20,626 bases of DNA from Oscillospiraceae bacterium (GCA_003512525.1 DOQG01000057.1:1-20626); one strand, 5' to 3'. Numbered from the stretch's first letter, positions 1 through 7,057 are shown. Notes: generated by a model from the letters alone, not told the origin. Numbers and translations are program-made.

Positions 1-190
1 GGTGACAGTGCAGTTGCACTGATACACTCACGAAATTATTAACGCCTTGTCAGTATAGAAAATGTTTTCAGCGTTGTTGGCTGTATGTTTATTGTTTTGA
101 CGTTCTACAATATACTGCATTGTAATTTTAATGAGGTTTTTATAAGCTAAGAAGCTGTGAAGAAATTTTTGCATTTCGTCACAGCTTCTT
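1..190 (-). repeat. Left copy of a ~190-bp inverted intergenic element
   Basis: Read on the minus strand this begins with the hairpin at 149-190 and runs to the window edge. It matches the segment at 20211-20398 in opposite orientation. A block of 23 bases at 63-85 is identical to 20314-20336, and 18 bases at 26-43 (minus strand GTTAATAATTTCGTGAGT) are identical to 20356-20373. The distal end carries a small GTGC-N4-GCAC dyad in both copies. No coding potential is seen in it. It may continue beyond base 1. Identity and function are unknown to me. Confidence 0.85.
149..190 (-). terminator. Long hairpin downstream of the radical SAM gene
   Basis: An 18-bp stem (149-166 with 173-190) has one mismatch and a 6-base loop. 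It lies 16 bases past the stop of the radical SAM gene read on the minus strand. The tract after it is weak in U (AGCTTATAAAA), so termination is inferred. It is also the first part of the inverted element, and its basal pairs differ from the right copy by compensating A-T to G-C changes. Confidence 0.6.
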
Positions 191-206
191 CTAATATTCT
201 ATTCTA

Positions 207-1097
207 TCAGACACCCTCAAGATCCCACTCGGGAGTATATTCAAACGTTGCGCTCTCCTTTTCCTGAGTATACCCGTCAAAACCGAGCTCGGCGGCATAA
301 TCGGTAACGGAGTTATACTCAAACGTTGTGAGCCGCCTTGAAAGGTTCTTTATCTCAAGTGCCTTTCCGCAGGGGGTGTACTGGCGCATAAGACTTATAC
401 GGATATCTGCGGGCGGCACAATAGCGCTCAGTATATCCAGCACTTTCATACTGTCGTGACGACAGCCGGGAAGCACAAGATGTCTTACAAGCACTCCGCT
501 TTTCATCATACCGCTGTTGTCAAACAAAGCCCTGCCGCGCTGACGATACATCTCAGCAATCGCCTTTGCCGCCGTATCGGGATAGTCGGGAGCAGAAGAA
601 TATTTTTCTGCAAGCTCAGAAGAAGCATACTTGAAATCGGGCAGATAGATATCCACAAGTCCGTCAAGCATTTTCAGCGTTTCGACCTTTTCGTAACCAC
701 CGCAGTTATATACTACCGGGATGTCAAGCTTTGGTTTCACCTTTTCGAGTACGTCCGCTATCACATCCGTATAGTGTGTGGGAGTTACAAGATCTATGTT
801 GTGAGCGCCTTTTTCCTGAAGCTCAAGCATTATCTCCCCAAGGCGAGCAGGCGATATTTCTTTTCCGTACCCGTCACGGCTTATCGGCATATTCTGACAG
901 AATATGCATTTCAGCGGACAGCCCGAAAAGAATATAGTTCCCGCACCCCTTCCGTCTGCTCCTGATATGCACGGCTCTTCACCGAAATGAAGCGAAGCCT
1001 TGGCGATCTTCAATCCCTTTACAGAGCACGCACCGACAGCTTTTTCACGGTCAGCGTTACAGCTTCTCGGGCATAATGTACATAATGATAACGGCAT
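207..1097 (-). CDS. Radical SAM protein, PflX/pyruvate formate-lyase activating enzyme-like
   Basis: A 296-residue cytosolic iron-sulfur protein. The radical SAM signature is C60-P-L-K-C64-I-F-C67, a CX3CX2C that should hold a 4Fe-4S cluster for SAM cleavage. An extra N-terminal set, C6, C9, C13 and C24, is typical of the PflX (COG1313) group and not of classical PflA. The substrate of this group is not established to my knowledge, so glycyl-radical activation is only a family-level guess. The start at 1097 is preceded by GGGAG at good spacing. A longer in-frame start at 1142 would run through the terminator of the upstream gene and is rejected. No pyruvate formate-lyase gene lies nearby. It probably has its own promoter or depends on read-through. 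Confidence 0.88.
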   Translation of the reverse strand: MPLSLCTLCPRSCNADREKAVGACSVKGLKIAKASLHFGEEPCISGADGRGAGTIFFSGCPLKCIFCQNMPISRDGYGKEISPARLGEIMLELQEKGAHNIDLVTPTHYTDVIADVLEKVKPKLDIPVVYNCGGYEKVETLKMLDGLVDIYLPDFKYASSELAEKYSSAPDYPDTAAKAIAEMYRQRGRALFDNSGMMKSGVLVRHLVLPGCRHDSMKVLDILSAIVPPADIRISLMRQYTPCGKALEIKNLSRRLTTFEYNSVTDYAAELGFDGYTQEKESATFEYTPEWDLEGV

Positions 1098-1112
1098 ATA
1101 TTTTCTCCCTTT

Positions 1113-1140
1113 AAAAAACCGCCCCGGCTGAGGGGCGGTC
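1113..1140 (-). terminator. Rho-independent terminator of the PrsA-like gene
   Basis: On the minus strand, ACCGCCCC (1139-1132), loop TCAGCC and GGGGCGGT are followed by a run of six T. This is a strong intrinsic terminator 18 bases after the stop of the foldase gene, so the radical SAM gene is largely uncoupled from it. Confidence 0.93.
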
Positions 1141-1157
1141 ATGATATTTGATTGCTG

Positions 1158-2600
1158 TTATTCCGATGTTGTAGTATCGGAAGAGCTTTCGGCGGAAGTA
1201 GCACTTTCCGTCGTCGACTCTGCCGAGCTTTCATCGGCCGTACCCGATGATGTGCCGGATTCCTCGGTCGATGAGGTATCCTCTTCCTTTGTGATATTCA
1301 GCTTTTCATAATCATATTCATATCCGACTGCATTGCGCCATTCTTCAAGAGCGTTATTTGTAACCTCACTCTGTTTTGATGTGAGAAGCTCTTCCTTAAC
1401 AGTCTTCTTGTACTCATTGATATCCGAATCCGAAACTGTAGCCTTGCTTTCATACTTGATGATATAATATCCGCCGTCAGTCGGGATCAGTCCGCTTATA
1501 TCGCCCGGATTTTTCAGGTCATACACGCCGTTATAGAGAGCCTCGGAAAGTCCTTCCTTATTGTTAAGCACAAGCGTTGTTTTTCCCGCCGTATCCTCGC
1601 TGTAGGCGCTGCTGTACTCCTTGATCACCGCATCAAAATCAGCACCCTCGGCTGTAGCCTTTTCAAGAGCCGTTTCAGCCTTGTTCTTTATCTCTGCAAG
1701 CTTTTCATCGCGCATTTTATCGATCTCTGCATCATCTGCTCCGCTCTCTTTTCTTGCTGCGTTTATCTCGGCATAATCAGACGAGGGGATCGATACAACG
1801 ATATATTTAATCCTTCTTGCATCTTCAGGTATCCATACCTTCTGATATTCGGAGTCCGACGCATACTGCGAAACGCTCTTTTCGTAAGTCGACTTTGCTT
1901 CAGCAATAAGCTTTGTGACATAATCGTCTACCTCAGAATCGGCAACTGATATATCCTTTATAAGATAATCGTTGACCTTTTTCTGAATAGCAGTATTTGT
2001 CTGCCACTTTAAGAATGTTTCTTCCGACAGCCCGAAGCTTGAAATGTACTCGGTGAAAAGCTCCTTTTCCTTTTCAAGAATCTTTTCGTCATTTGCACTG
2101 TCGTCAGTGCCTGAAGTTGTATCGGTGCTTATGCCGAGTGCTTCCTTCGCCTTTGTTTCATAAGAGGCATACCAGTCATCAAGGTTCTTCTGATATGTTT
2201 CCTCAACAGTTTTCATTTCTTCTTCAGAAAGCTGATCAAGTCCCAACTCAGCGGCTTTCTTCAATATCAGTTTTTCGTTTATCAACATATCAATGATATT
2301 TTTTCTGTACGCCTGAGCATATGAGGCATAAGCCGAATTTGTTTCATCAAGTCCGTAATTTGCGATCGTAAACGCATATTCGGAATAGAAATCCTTGAAT
2401 TTGACCTGATAGTATTCCTTATCCTCTGCCGACAGAGAATCAACCGTGGACCACGCCACAACATCATCATCGTTTGCAGTCCAGATATTTTCTGTACTTG
2501 TAGTAGTGTCACCCGATGATGTAAGAATACTGTCGCTGCAGCCCGTAAACATCATCGCACACGCGAGTATTGCGGCTACTGCCGCTGTTTTTTTCTTCAT
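1158..2600 (-). CDS. PrsA-like peptidyl-prolyl isomerase lipoprotein
   Basis: A 480-residue secreted lipoprotein. It has a Lys-rich start, a hydrophobic stretch and a lipobox F18-T19-G20-C21 (the Phe at -3 is unusual), so it should be anchored to the outer face of the membrane. Residues about 60-235 resemble the helical SurA/PrsA chaperone region. Residues about 260-400 look like a parvulin (PpiC) domain, with the run RRIKYIVVSIP, an acidic helical stretch and GGYYIIKYES. The last 45 residues are almost only Ser, Thr, Glu and Ala and look disordered. The likely role is folding of exported proteins. AAGGAAGG precedes the ATG. It is divergent from the BMP lipoprotein and ends in its own terminator. 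The parvulin active-site residues were not verified, so the enzyme could be chaperone-only. Confidence 0.82.
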   Translation of the reverse strand: MKKKTAAVAAILACAMMFTGCSDSILTSSGDTTTSTENIWTANDDDVVAWSTVDSLSAEDKEYYQVKFKDFYSEYAFTIANYGLDETNSAYASYAQAYRKNIIDMLINEKLILKKAAELGLDQLSEEEMKTVEETYQKNLDDWYASYETKAKEALGISTDTTSGTDDSANDEKILEKEKELFTEYISSFGLSEETFLKWQTNTAIQKKVNDYLIKDISVADSEVDDYVTKLIAEAKSTYEKSVSQYASDSEYQKVWIPEDARRIKYIVVSIPSSDYAEINAARKESGADDAEIDKMRDEKLAEIKNKAETALEKATAEGADFDAVIKEYSSAYSEDTAGKTTLVLNNKEGLSEALYNGVYDLKNPGDISGLIPTDGGYYIIKYESKATVSDSDINEYKKTVKEELLTSKQSEVTNNALEEWRNAVGYEYDYEKLNITKEEDTSSTEESGTSSGTADESSAESTTESATSAESSSDTTTSE

Positions 2601-2675
2601 TTCTATACGATCCTTCCTTAATTTGTGCAGTAGGATATTTGTGTAATTTGCATAACATACTGCTGTGTCTATATA

Positions 2676-2703
2676 AGTATATCACAAATTTGAAAAAAAT
2701 CAA
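2676..2703 (-). promoter_or_regulatory. Sigma-A type promoter of the PrsA-like gene
   Basis: On the minus strand TTGATT (2703-2698), a 16-base spacer and TATACT (2681-2676) precede the gene with a leader of about 70 bases. The upstream stretch is A/T-rich, like an UP element. Confidence 0.65.
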
Positions 2704-2744
2704 AACAATTTTTCAAAAAAGAGGGTGAATTTTCTGTGAAAATG

Positions 2745-2753
2745 TGTTATACT
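2745..2753 (+). promoter_or_regulatory. Extended -10 promoter of the BMP lipoprotein gene
   Basis: TGTTATACT reads as TGn plus TATACT, an extended -10. There is no good -35 at 17 bases (GTGAAT). Transcription would start near 2760 and run divergently from the PrsA-like promoter about 45 bases away. Confidence 0.55.
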
Positions 2754-2827
2754 TATATTGAATATGATGAGATTGTTGTGCAACCATGCTTGTACACTCT
2801 CAAAAAATCTACCGGAGGTACACTCAG

Positions 2828-4006
2828 TTGAAAAAACTTTCAGAATACATAAAACTTATCGCATTTGCCATGGCGGCGGTATTTACACTCTGCGCTTGTT
2901 CCGGCGATAATGCAAGCTCGTCTGAAGCTTCATCCGTGCCGGAATACGTTCAGGACACTTCCGCCAAGGTCGGATATGTCTATAACGAAGAGGTTTCGCA
3001 TGACAATATGACATATATGTTTGAAAAAAGCCGCAAGGATATTGAAACCGCTCTCGGACTTGAAACCTGCTACGTTGACGGTGTTGCGGTATCACAGTTT
3101 GAAAATGCGGTGAAGGCGCTTAAAAACGAGGGCTGCAAAATCATTGTTTCCGCTTCCCATGTTTTCGCAAACTCCGCTCTGAGCTATGCGAAAAAAGACA
3201 AGGAAGTATATATTCTGAGCTATGGAGGTACTGCTTCCCTTACAAATCTGACAACATTCCGTCCTAAGCTTTATCAGCCGTCATTCATCTGCGGCACTGT
3301 AGCGGCATGGAACTCTTCATCGCACAAGATAGGAATAGTCGCAGACGATCTCATGTACTGCTCAAACGGCGTTATAAACGCATTTATACTTGGCATTCAG
3401 CAGATATACAAAGAGCGTGAAACCGATGTTGAGATCATCTATGCGGGAACAAGAGCACAGACCGAAAAAGCGGTCAACACGCTTGAGGGAAAAGGCTGCG
3501 ATGTGATTTTCTCCTATCAGTCAGACGATTATTGTATGTACTATTGTGATTCTATCGGTATGAAATCTATCGGCTTTACTAATGATACCGCTTATTCCGC
3601 TCCTAAATACGGACTGGTCGGCTATTATCTGAACTGGGCGACATATATCACAGACACTGTAAGAACCTGCATAAACGACAACTTTATAGCCGAAGACTAC
3701 ATAGGCGGTTTCAGCGAAGCGTTTGTCAAGCTTACGCCGTACTCAGCCGCCTGCAAAAAGGAAACGCTGACTATAGCCGACACGCTTTATGATTATGTCA
3801 AAAAGGGCAAAGCAATGATATTTGAGGGCGAGATACGCGACAAGGACGGTCTTGCAAGAGTAGGTGCGGGCGCAACACTCAACGATATGCAGATACTTGC
3901 AATGGATTACCTCGTGTACGGCGTTACTTATATTGATAACATAATCGACCCTGTACCTAATCCCGTAACATCTGACCTGACAGTCAAAACAGAGTACGTT
4001 TCATAA
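2828..4006 (+). CDS. BMP-family (Med/PnrA-like) substrate-binding lipoprotein
   Basis: A 392-residue lipoprotein. The chosen start is TTG at 2828 because CGGAGG lies 9 bases before it; the in-frame ATG at 2786 has no ribosome site. The signal peptide ends at L21-C22-A23-C24, with a Ser/Glu-rich linker after it. The body follows the periplasmic-binding fold of the basic membrane protein family: KVGYVYNEEVSHDN at the start, KIGIVADD in the middle of the first lobe, CDVIFSYQSDD, and GLVGYYLNWATY. Related proteins bind nucleosides or purines for ABC uptake, but no permease or ATPase gene sits next to it here, so it may serve a distant transporter or act as a sensor. An intrinsic terminator follows directly. 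Confidence 0.83.
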   Translation: MKKLSEYIKLIAFAMAAVFTLCACSGDNASSSEASSVPEYVQDTSAKVGYVYNEEVSHDNMTYMFEKSRKDIETALGLETCYVDGVAVSQFENAVKALKNEGCKIIVSASHVFANSALSYAKKDKEVYILSYGGTASLTNLTTFRPKLYQPSFICGTVAAWNSSSHKIGIVADDLMYCSNGVINAFILGIQQIYKERETDVEIIYAGTRAQTEKAVNTLEGKGCDVIFSYQSDDYCMYYCDSIGMKSIGFTNDTAYSAPKYGLVGYYLNWATYITDTVRTCINDNFIAEDYIGGFSEAFVKLTPYSAACKKETLTIADTLYDYVKKGKAMIFEGEIRDKDGLARVGAGATLNDMQILAMDYLVYGVTYIDNIIDPVPNPVTSDLTVKTEYVS

Positions 4007-4020
4007 AAAATGATATTTAA

Positions 4021-4052
4021 AATAACGGCATCTCATATGCCGTTATTTTTTT
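4021..4052 (+). terminator. Intrinsic terminator after the BMP lipoprotein gene
   Basis: AATAACGGCAT (4021-4031), loop CTCAT and ATGCCGTTATT (4037-4047) run into further T. The stem is perfect over 11 pairs. It ends only a few bases before the -35 of the next promoter. Confidence 0.93.
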
Positions 4053-4054
4053 GC

Positions 4055-4107
4055 TTGACTTTTGTTCTATTTTGAACTATAATAATATTGTTCAAAATAG
4101 AACAAAA
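4055..4107 (+). promoter_or_regulatory. marR promoter with paired operator palindromes
   Basis: TTGACT (4055-4060), a 17-base spacer and TATAAT (4078-4083) form a near-consensus promoter. The spacer is part of an 18-base arm, TTTTGTTCTATTTTGAAC (4060-4077), whose exact reverse complement is at 4090-4107, just at and after the expected start of transcription. Each arm is itself a dyad GTTC-N6-GAAC. A dimer bound at either arm would block RNA polymerase. Autorepression by the adjacent MarR protein is inferred from this placement. Confidence 0.85.
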
Positions 4108-4117
4108 AGGAGCTTTT

Positions 4118-4552
4118 ATGACAATAAATAAATTTTGGGAGTTTATCCTCTCATTGGAGAGCGAGTACGGCTCGTACCGCAAAAAAATCATGAACAGATT
4201 TTCCCTTTCGGCGGCTGAAACCGACATACTTATGTTCCTGTCAAACAATCCACAATACGATACCGGCACGGATATTTCAAGAATACGCAAAATACCGAAG
4301 TCGCAAGTATCGACCTCGGTAAAATCACTGTGTGAAAAAGGCTATCTCTGCGCCGACTATAAAGAAAACAACCGCAAAAGCATACATCTTAGTTTAACTA
4401 AGAGTGCATTATCGGTCACTGACTACGGAAAAACGGTGCAGACTGAATTTGCGGATCTGCTGTTCTCGGGCTTTTCGGAAGAAGAAAAATCGGAGTTTGA
4501 CAGACTGCATATAAAGATAGCCGATAATATCACAAGCAAAAAGGAGCTTTGA
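4118..4552 (+). CDS. MarR-family transcriptional regulator
   Basis: A 144-residue winged-helix regulator. The start is the ATG at 4118 with AAGGAG 7 bases before it; an upstream in-frame ATG at 4088 lies inside the operator. The fold is visible as an N-terminal helix, LSAAETDILMFLSNNP, the recognition region IRKIPKSQVSTSVKSLCEKGYL, the wing region KENNRKSIHLSLTKSA, and a C-terminal dimer helix. Two cysteines in CEKGYLC (CX5C) sit near the DNA-binding helices and could sense thiols, reactive sulfur or metals, but this is only an inference. Two bases separate its stop from the TauE/SafE start, so both are made from one message and the permease is the probable regulatory target. Confidence 0.9.
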   Translation: MTINKFWEFILSLESEYGSYRKKIMNRFSLSAAETDILMFLSNNPQYDTGTDISRIRKIPKSQVSTSVKSLCEKGYLCADYKENNRKSIHLSLTKSALSVTDYGKTVQTEFADLLFSGFSEEEKSEFDRLHIKIADNITSKKEL

Positions 4553-4554
4553 AT

Positions 4555-5331
4555 ATGGAATATGTAATTACTGTATTGGTATGCCTGTTTGCAGGAGTCG
4601 GAGCGGGACTCGGTACAGGCTTTGCGGGTATGAGTGCGGCGGCTGTTATAACCCCGATTCTGGTAACCTTTCTCGGCATTGAGCCATACACCGCGGTAGG
4701 CATAGCACTCGCGTCCGATATACTTGCAAGTGCGGTTTCTGCTTATACTTACGGCAAAAACAAGAACCTTGATATTAAAAACGGCATTGTAATGATGGTC
4801 ACGGTGCTTGTATTCACAGTTGTCGGAAGCTATGTTTCAAGCCTTGTGCCATCGGTTGCAATGGGTAATTTTTCAGTATTTATGACCCTTATCCTCGGCA
4901 TAAAGTTCATCGTAAAGCCGGTCATGACCACAAAAGCCGATATGGTTGCCGTATCGGCAAAGTCAAGGATAATCAAGTCGGTTGTCTGCGGAGCTGTTGT
5001 CGGCTTTATCTGTGGCTTTATCGGAGCAGGCGGCGGCATGATGATGCTTCTGCTGCTTACATCGGCTATGGGCTATGAGCTCAAGACCGCAGTCGGCACA
5101 AGCGTATTCATTATGACATTTACGGCACTGACAGGCTCGGTATCGCACTTTGCGATAGGAGGTATGCCTGATGTTTTGCCGTTTGTCCTCTGCATTATAT
5201 TCACGCTTATATTTGCAAGAATAGCCGCAAAGATCGCCAACAGGGCGAGCGCACGGACGCTTAATCGTGTTACAGGCATCATACTTGTGATTTTAGGTGT
5301 TGTCGTACTGGGCTTTTCATTTATAAGCTGA
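4555..5331 (+). CDS. TauE/SafE-family membrane permease
   Basis: A 258-residue integral membrane protein with about eight hydrophobic segments in two homologous halves. Both halves show the family's Gly-rich first segment: AGVGAGLGTGFAGMSAAAVITP near the start and CGFIGAGGGMMMLLLLTSAMG around the middle. The family moves sulfite, sulfoacetate, thiosulfate and related organosulfur anions. The ATG at 4555 is preferred because AAGGAG lies 8 bases before it; a TTG two codons earlier is too close to that site. Co-transcription with a MarR repressor suggests inducible export or uptake of a sulfur compound. The ligand cannot be told from sequence. Confidence 0.88.
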   Translation: MEYVITVLVCLFAGVGAGLGTGFAGMSAAAVITPILVTFLGIEPYTAVGIALASDILASAVSAYTYGKNKNLDIKNGIVMMVTVLVFTVVGSYVSSLVPSVAMGNFSVFMTLILGIKFIVKPVMTTKADMVAVSAKSRIIKSVVCGAVVGFICGFIGAGGGMMMLLLLTSAMGYELKTAVGTSVFIMTFTALTGSVSHFAIGGMPDVLPFVLCIIFTLIFARIAAKIANRASARTLNRVTGIILVILGVVVLGFSFIS

Positions 5332-5444
5332 AAGCCGGCTTACCGTTATATAGCAAAAGCGGAGCGCTTCTGAGCGTTCACTTAAGGGTTATCGAAAACA
5401 ACGATATCATTTGAGTGACCTCCTCAAGCAGTAACAAAAGAAAC
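5332..5444. other. Gap with a dyad and a 10-codon reading frame
   Basis: Between the permease and its terminator lies a two-part dyad, TCACTTAA (5378-5385) with TTGAGTGA (5411-5418) around TATCG/CGATA. On the minus strand the same DNA holds a 10-codon frame, MISLFSITLK (5410-5378), with a perfect GGAGG 8 bases before its ATG. It could be a leader peptide or the stub of a small toxin-like gene. Neither is shown. Confidence 0.3.
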
Positions 5445-5484
5445 GCCACACAACTGACTACAATGTCGGTTATGTGGCATTTTT
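5445..5484. terminator. Terminator hairpin after the TauE/SafE gene
   Basis: GCCACA (5445-5450) pairs with TGTGGC (5473-5478), and inside it AACTGAC pairs with GTCGGTT with one G-U pair. ATTTTTGTGTTGTTTTT follows on the plus strand. The minus strand reading is followed by GTTTCTTTTG, so it may act in both directions between the permease and the dinD patch. Confidence 0.75.
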
Positions 5485-5520
5485 GTGTTGTTTTTGTCAG
5501 ATAACTTCTATATATACATT

Positions 5521-5598
5521 TCACCTGACCGGCAAACAAGGTTCGATCCGAATCGGCTCATCCTTGCCGTACCAAGTCAGTTCCAATTTATTTGCCAT
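5521..5598 (-). pseudogene. N-terminal stub of a type III DNA methyltransferase (mod)
   Basis: A 25-codon frame, MANKLELTWYGKDEPIRIEP followed by CLPVR and a stop, begins at an ATG with GGAGG 8 bases before it. The opening LELTWxGK...IEP is what I know from the extreme N-terminus of type III restriction-modification Mod subunits, whose next residues are normally RxLIED or similar. Here the reading breaks right after EP, so nearly the whole methyltransferase is missing. The original dinD stop at 5588 would overlap this start, the tight overlap expected of a dinD-mod operon. The identification rests on a short stretch and on context. Confidence 0.6.
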
Positions 5599-5662
5599 CG
5601 TTTACGCCTCCATCTACTTTTGCCTCAGGCAGTTTTCCCGCTTGTGCAGCCAATTTCTTTTC

Positions 5663-6469
5663 CTAAGATTTGACGTGCCGCTCCAATTTTTTGATATCTT
5701 CGGAAGGTGGCAGTTCTTCCGGCTTGATTCCACGCTGACCCAGCATTTCACGCACAGAAAGATTATTCTGCACGTGTTCGCCGGTGATAGCACGTTCGCC
5801 CTGTAAGTCTTTTTCTTCTACATTATAATTGGTCATTTCTGTCGCCAGATTCTTTGCTGCAATTGTCAGTGTTGGTAAAAAATCCGCTAGGGGACGATTA
5901 TCTTTCACGCCAAGGCGTGCTTTCATTTCCATCGTCGTGTGACCACCAAACAGAGCCTGATCACCTTTGGAACGAATACGACCAAAACCTGCATCATCGA
6001 CACCACGCTCATAGATGTTCTGTGAAAGACGCTTCTCGGATTCACGCAGTCTGCCGCGAGCCTCTGTACGCTCAATTAGTGCGATGCGCTCTTCAATCAG
6101 CTCCTGCTTTCGCGTTTGCACAGCGAAGTAACTCTGTGCAAACGCAATTTCTTCTTTTTTAGGATCTCCGTTCTGTGCAATCAAATAACAGGCATAACGG
6201 GTAAGCATATAGTCCTTAACGGGTCTTTGTGCGCCTTTGCCGGTCTCGATCATTTTCGTGACCTCACGAAAATGATCAGAAACTTCTATACCACCGGTTT
6301 CACAGGAATCCATTGCACGGGAAATGGCTTTAGCAAAATTTTCCCAACGCTCATAGCCGAGCAAGGGCATCAACTCACGGGCATACCAAAATTCAATGTT
6401 GGCGGTTTCGTCACTATGTATAACAAGGTCAAACTGTTCCTTAATCTGGCTAACTCTCTTTTTATCCAT
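5663..6469 (-). CDS. dinD: DinD-like DNA damage-inducible protein, probably truncated by an amber codon
   Basis: The 268-residue reading resembles E. coli DinD (274 residues) along its length: an N-terminal BRO-N-like part (IEFWYARELMPLLGYERWENFAKAI), then GARQRPVKDY-like sequence seen here as GKGAQRPVKDYMLTRYACYLIAQNG, and a C-terminal helical part. E. coli DinD modulates RecA filaments and is SOS-induced; the role in Firmicutes is unclear. Past the TAG at 5663 the same frame stays open for 24 more codons (EKKLAAQAGKLPEAKVDGG and a few more) to a TAA at 5588, which overlaps the mod start. This makes the TAG a likely recent nonsense change. GGAGGAA lies 6 bases before the ATG. Codon use is unlike the neighbours: CGT dominates Arg, and ATA is rare for Ile. 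Confidence 0.8.
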   Translation of the reverse strand: MDKKRVSQIKEQFDLVIHSDETANIEFWYARELMPLLGYERWENFAKAISRAMDSCETGGIEVSDHFREVTKMIETGKGAQRPVKDYMLTRYACYLIAQNGDPKKEEIAFAQSYFAVQTRKQELIEERIALIERTEARGRLRESEKRLSQNIYERGVDDAGFGRIRSKGDQALFGGHTTMEMKARLGVKDNRPLADFLPTLTIAAKNLATEMTNYNVEEKDLQGERAITGEHVQNNLSVREMLGQRGIKPEELPPSEDIKKLERHVKS

Positions 6470-6575
6470 TATTCTTCCTCCATATTATCCGAAATATTGC
6501 TTTTTGCATCAACTCGGCATTGGACATATTCTTTTCAATCATCAACTGCCACAGCCTTTTATAACCTACTGCTAT
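6462..6575 (-). pseudogene. Remnant of a small XRE/Cro-type regulator
   Basis: A 37-codon frame, AVGYKRLWQLMIEKNM then SNAELMQKA, matches the opening of the ~70-residue YKKLWKLLIDKxM...ELxxxAG family of helix-turn-helix proteins. After QKA it departs into IFRIIWRKNNG and stops inside dinD, so the recognition helix is gone. At the expected start there is ATA in place of ATG, although AAAGGAGAG stands 6 bases upstream. Small regulators of this kind often precede restriction-modification genes. It is judged non-functional. The family match is by eye. Confidence 0.5.
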
Positions 6576-6606
6576 TCTATACTCTCCTTTAACCGATATC
6601 ATACAT

Positions 6607-6635
6607 ATTATATCACAGTTTTGTGAAAATTTCAA
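6607..6635 (-). promoter_or_regulatory. dinD-locus promoter with a spacer palindrome
   Basis: On the minus strand TTGAAA (6635-6630), a 17-base spacer and TATAAT (6612-6607) make a near-consensus promoter. The half of the spacer next to the -10 is TCACA-N4-TGTGA (6613-6626), a possible operator. No Firmicute-type LexA site (CGAAC-N4-GTTCG) was seen here, so SOS control is not supported. Confidence 0.75.
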
Positions 6636-6856
6636 TATATTTCAGGCATTGCTCATATTTCTATAGCGGTCATTCGTGGCTGCTTATTTTTTGTCTTTTT
6701 CTGATTTTCCCAACCGAAATATCCTTCATCGGAGCAGTCAAATTGCCCAAAGAATAGAAAAGTATCGGCATAGCCGGATTTTCCAAGCTATGCCGATATT
6801 TTTAAAAGTAATATAATTCCTATGTGAGGCGACCTTTTGTCGCTCCGCTTTGATCT
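6636..6856. other. Intergenic stretch with a short unexplained minus-strand frame
   Basis: Besides the hairpin at 6763-6798, the minus strand holds a 33-codon frame from 6771 to 6670 (MPILFYSLGNLTAPMKDISV and 13 more) without a ribosome site. A second frame over the same bases is open too. It may be the tail of a lost gene or chance. A weaker GCGAC/GTCGC dyad lies at about 6828-6842, just after the last feo gene. Confidence 0.3.
6763..6803. terminator. Perfect 12-bp hairpin between the feo operon and the dinD patch
   Basis: TATCGGCATAGC (6763-6774) pairs exactly with 6787-6798 around a 12-base loop. TTTTT follows on the plus strand; on the minus strand the tail is CTTTTCTATTC. It lies beyond the last gene of the feo operon and probably ends that transcript, although the better U run is on the other strand. 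Confidence 0.7.
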
Positions 6857-7057
6857 TTATTTCTTTGTCTTGTGTGACACTGCCTGAGGTGCTGAACTGC
6901 ATCCGTGGCACTGGGCGCAGTGACCGCTGCAGCCGCCTACACAGCCGCCGCAGGTGAACTTACCCTTTTTCTTGTCACTCACAAGCTTGTGAATGATCAA
7001 TATGATCACTGCAAGTAAAATTACCGCTACGATTATCGAACCTACGATAGGATCCAT
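6857..7057 (-). CDS. FeoB-associated Cys-rich membrane protein
   Basis: A 66-residue protein with one N-terminal transmembrane segment (IVGSIIVAVILLAVIILIIHKL), a Lys-rich stop-transfer stretch, and a Cys cluster CGGCVGGCSGHCAQCHGC of six cysteines and two histidines. The family is nearly always encoded next to FeoB in Firmicutes and may bind iron or help assemble the FeoB complex, but its biochemical role is not settled. The ATG at 7057 has AAGGAG 8 bases before it; a GTG three codons earlier abuts that site and is rejected. It follows feoB after 30 bases and is the last gene of the operon. Confidence 0.9.
   Translation of the reverse strand: MDPIVGSIIVAVILLAVIILIIHKLVSDKKKGKFTCGGCVGGCSGHCAQCHGCSSAPQAVSHKTKK

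Noticed and set aside
456..965. Plus-strand reading frame of 169 codons
   Set aside because: It is antisense to the radical SAM gene, whose motifs are clear, and shows no family features.
1098..1142. Upstream in-frame start for the radical SAM gene
   Set aside because: These codons cross the terminator of the preceding gene and lack a ribosome site; the ATG at 1097 has GGGAG.
5474..5806. Plus-strand reading frame of 110 codons across the dinD end
   Set aside because: Antisense to dinD and the mod stub; no ribosome site and no recognisable domain.
6670..6771. 33-codon minus-strand frame as a real small gene
   Set aside because: No ribosome site and its start lies in the terminator hairpin; kept only as a note on the intergenic stretch.
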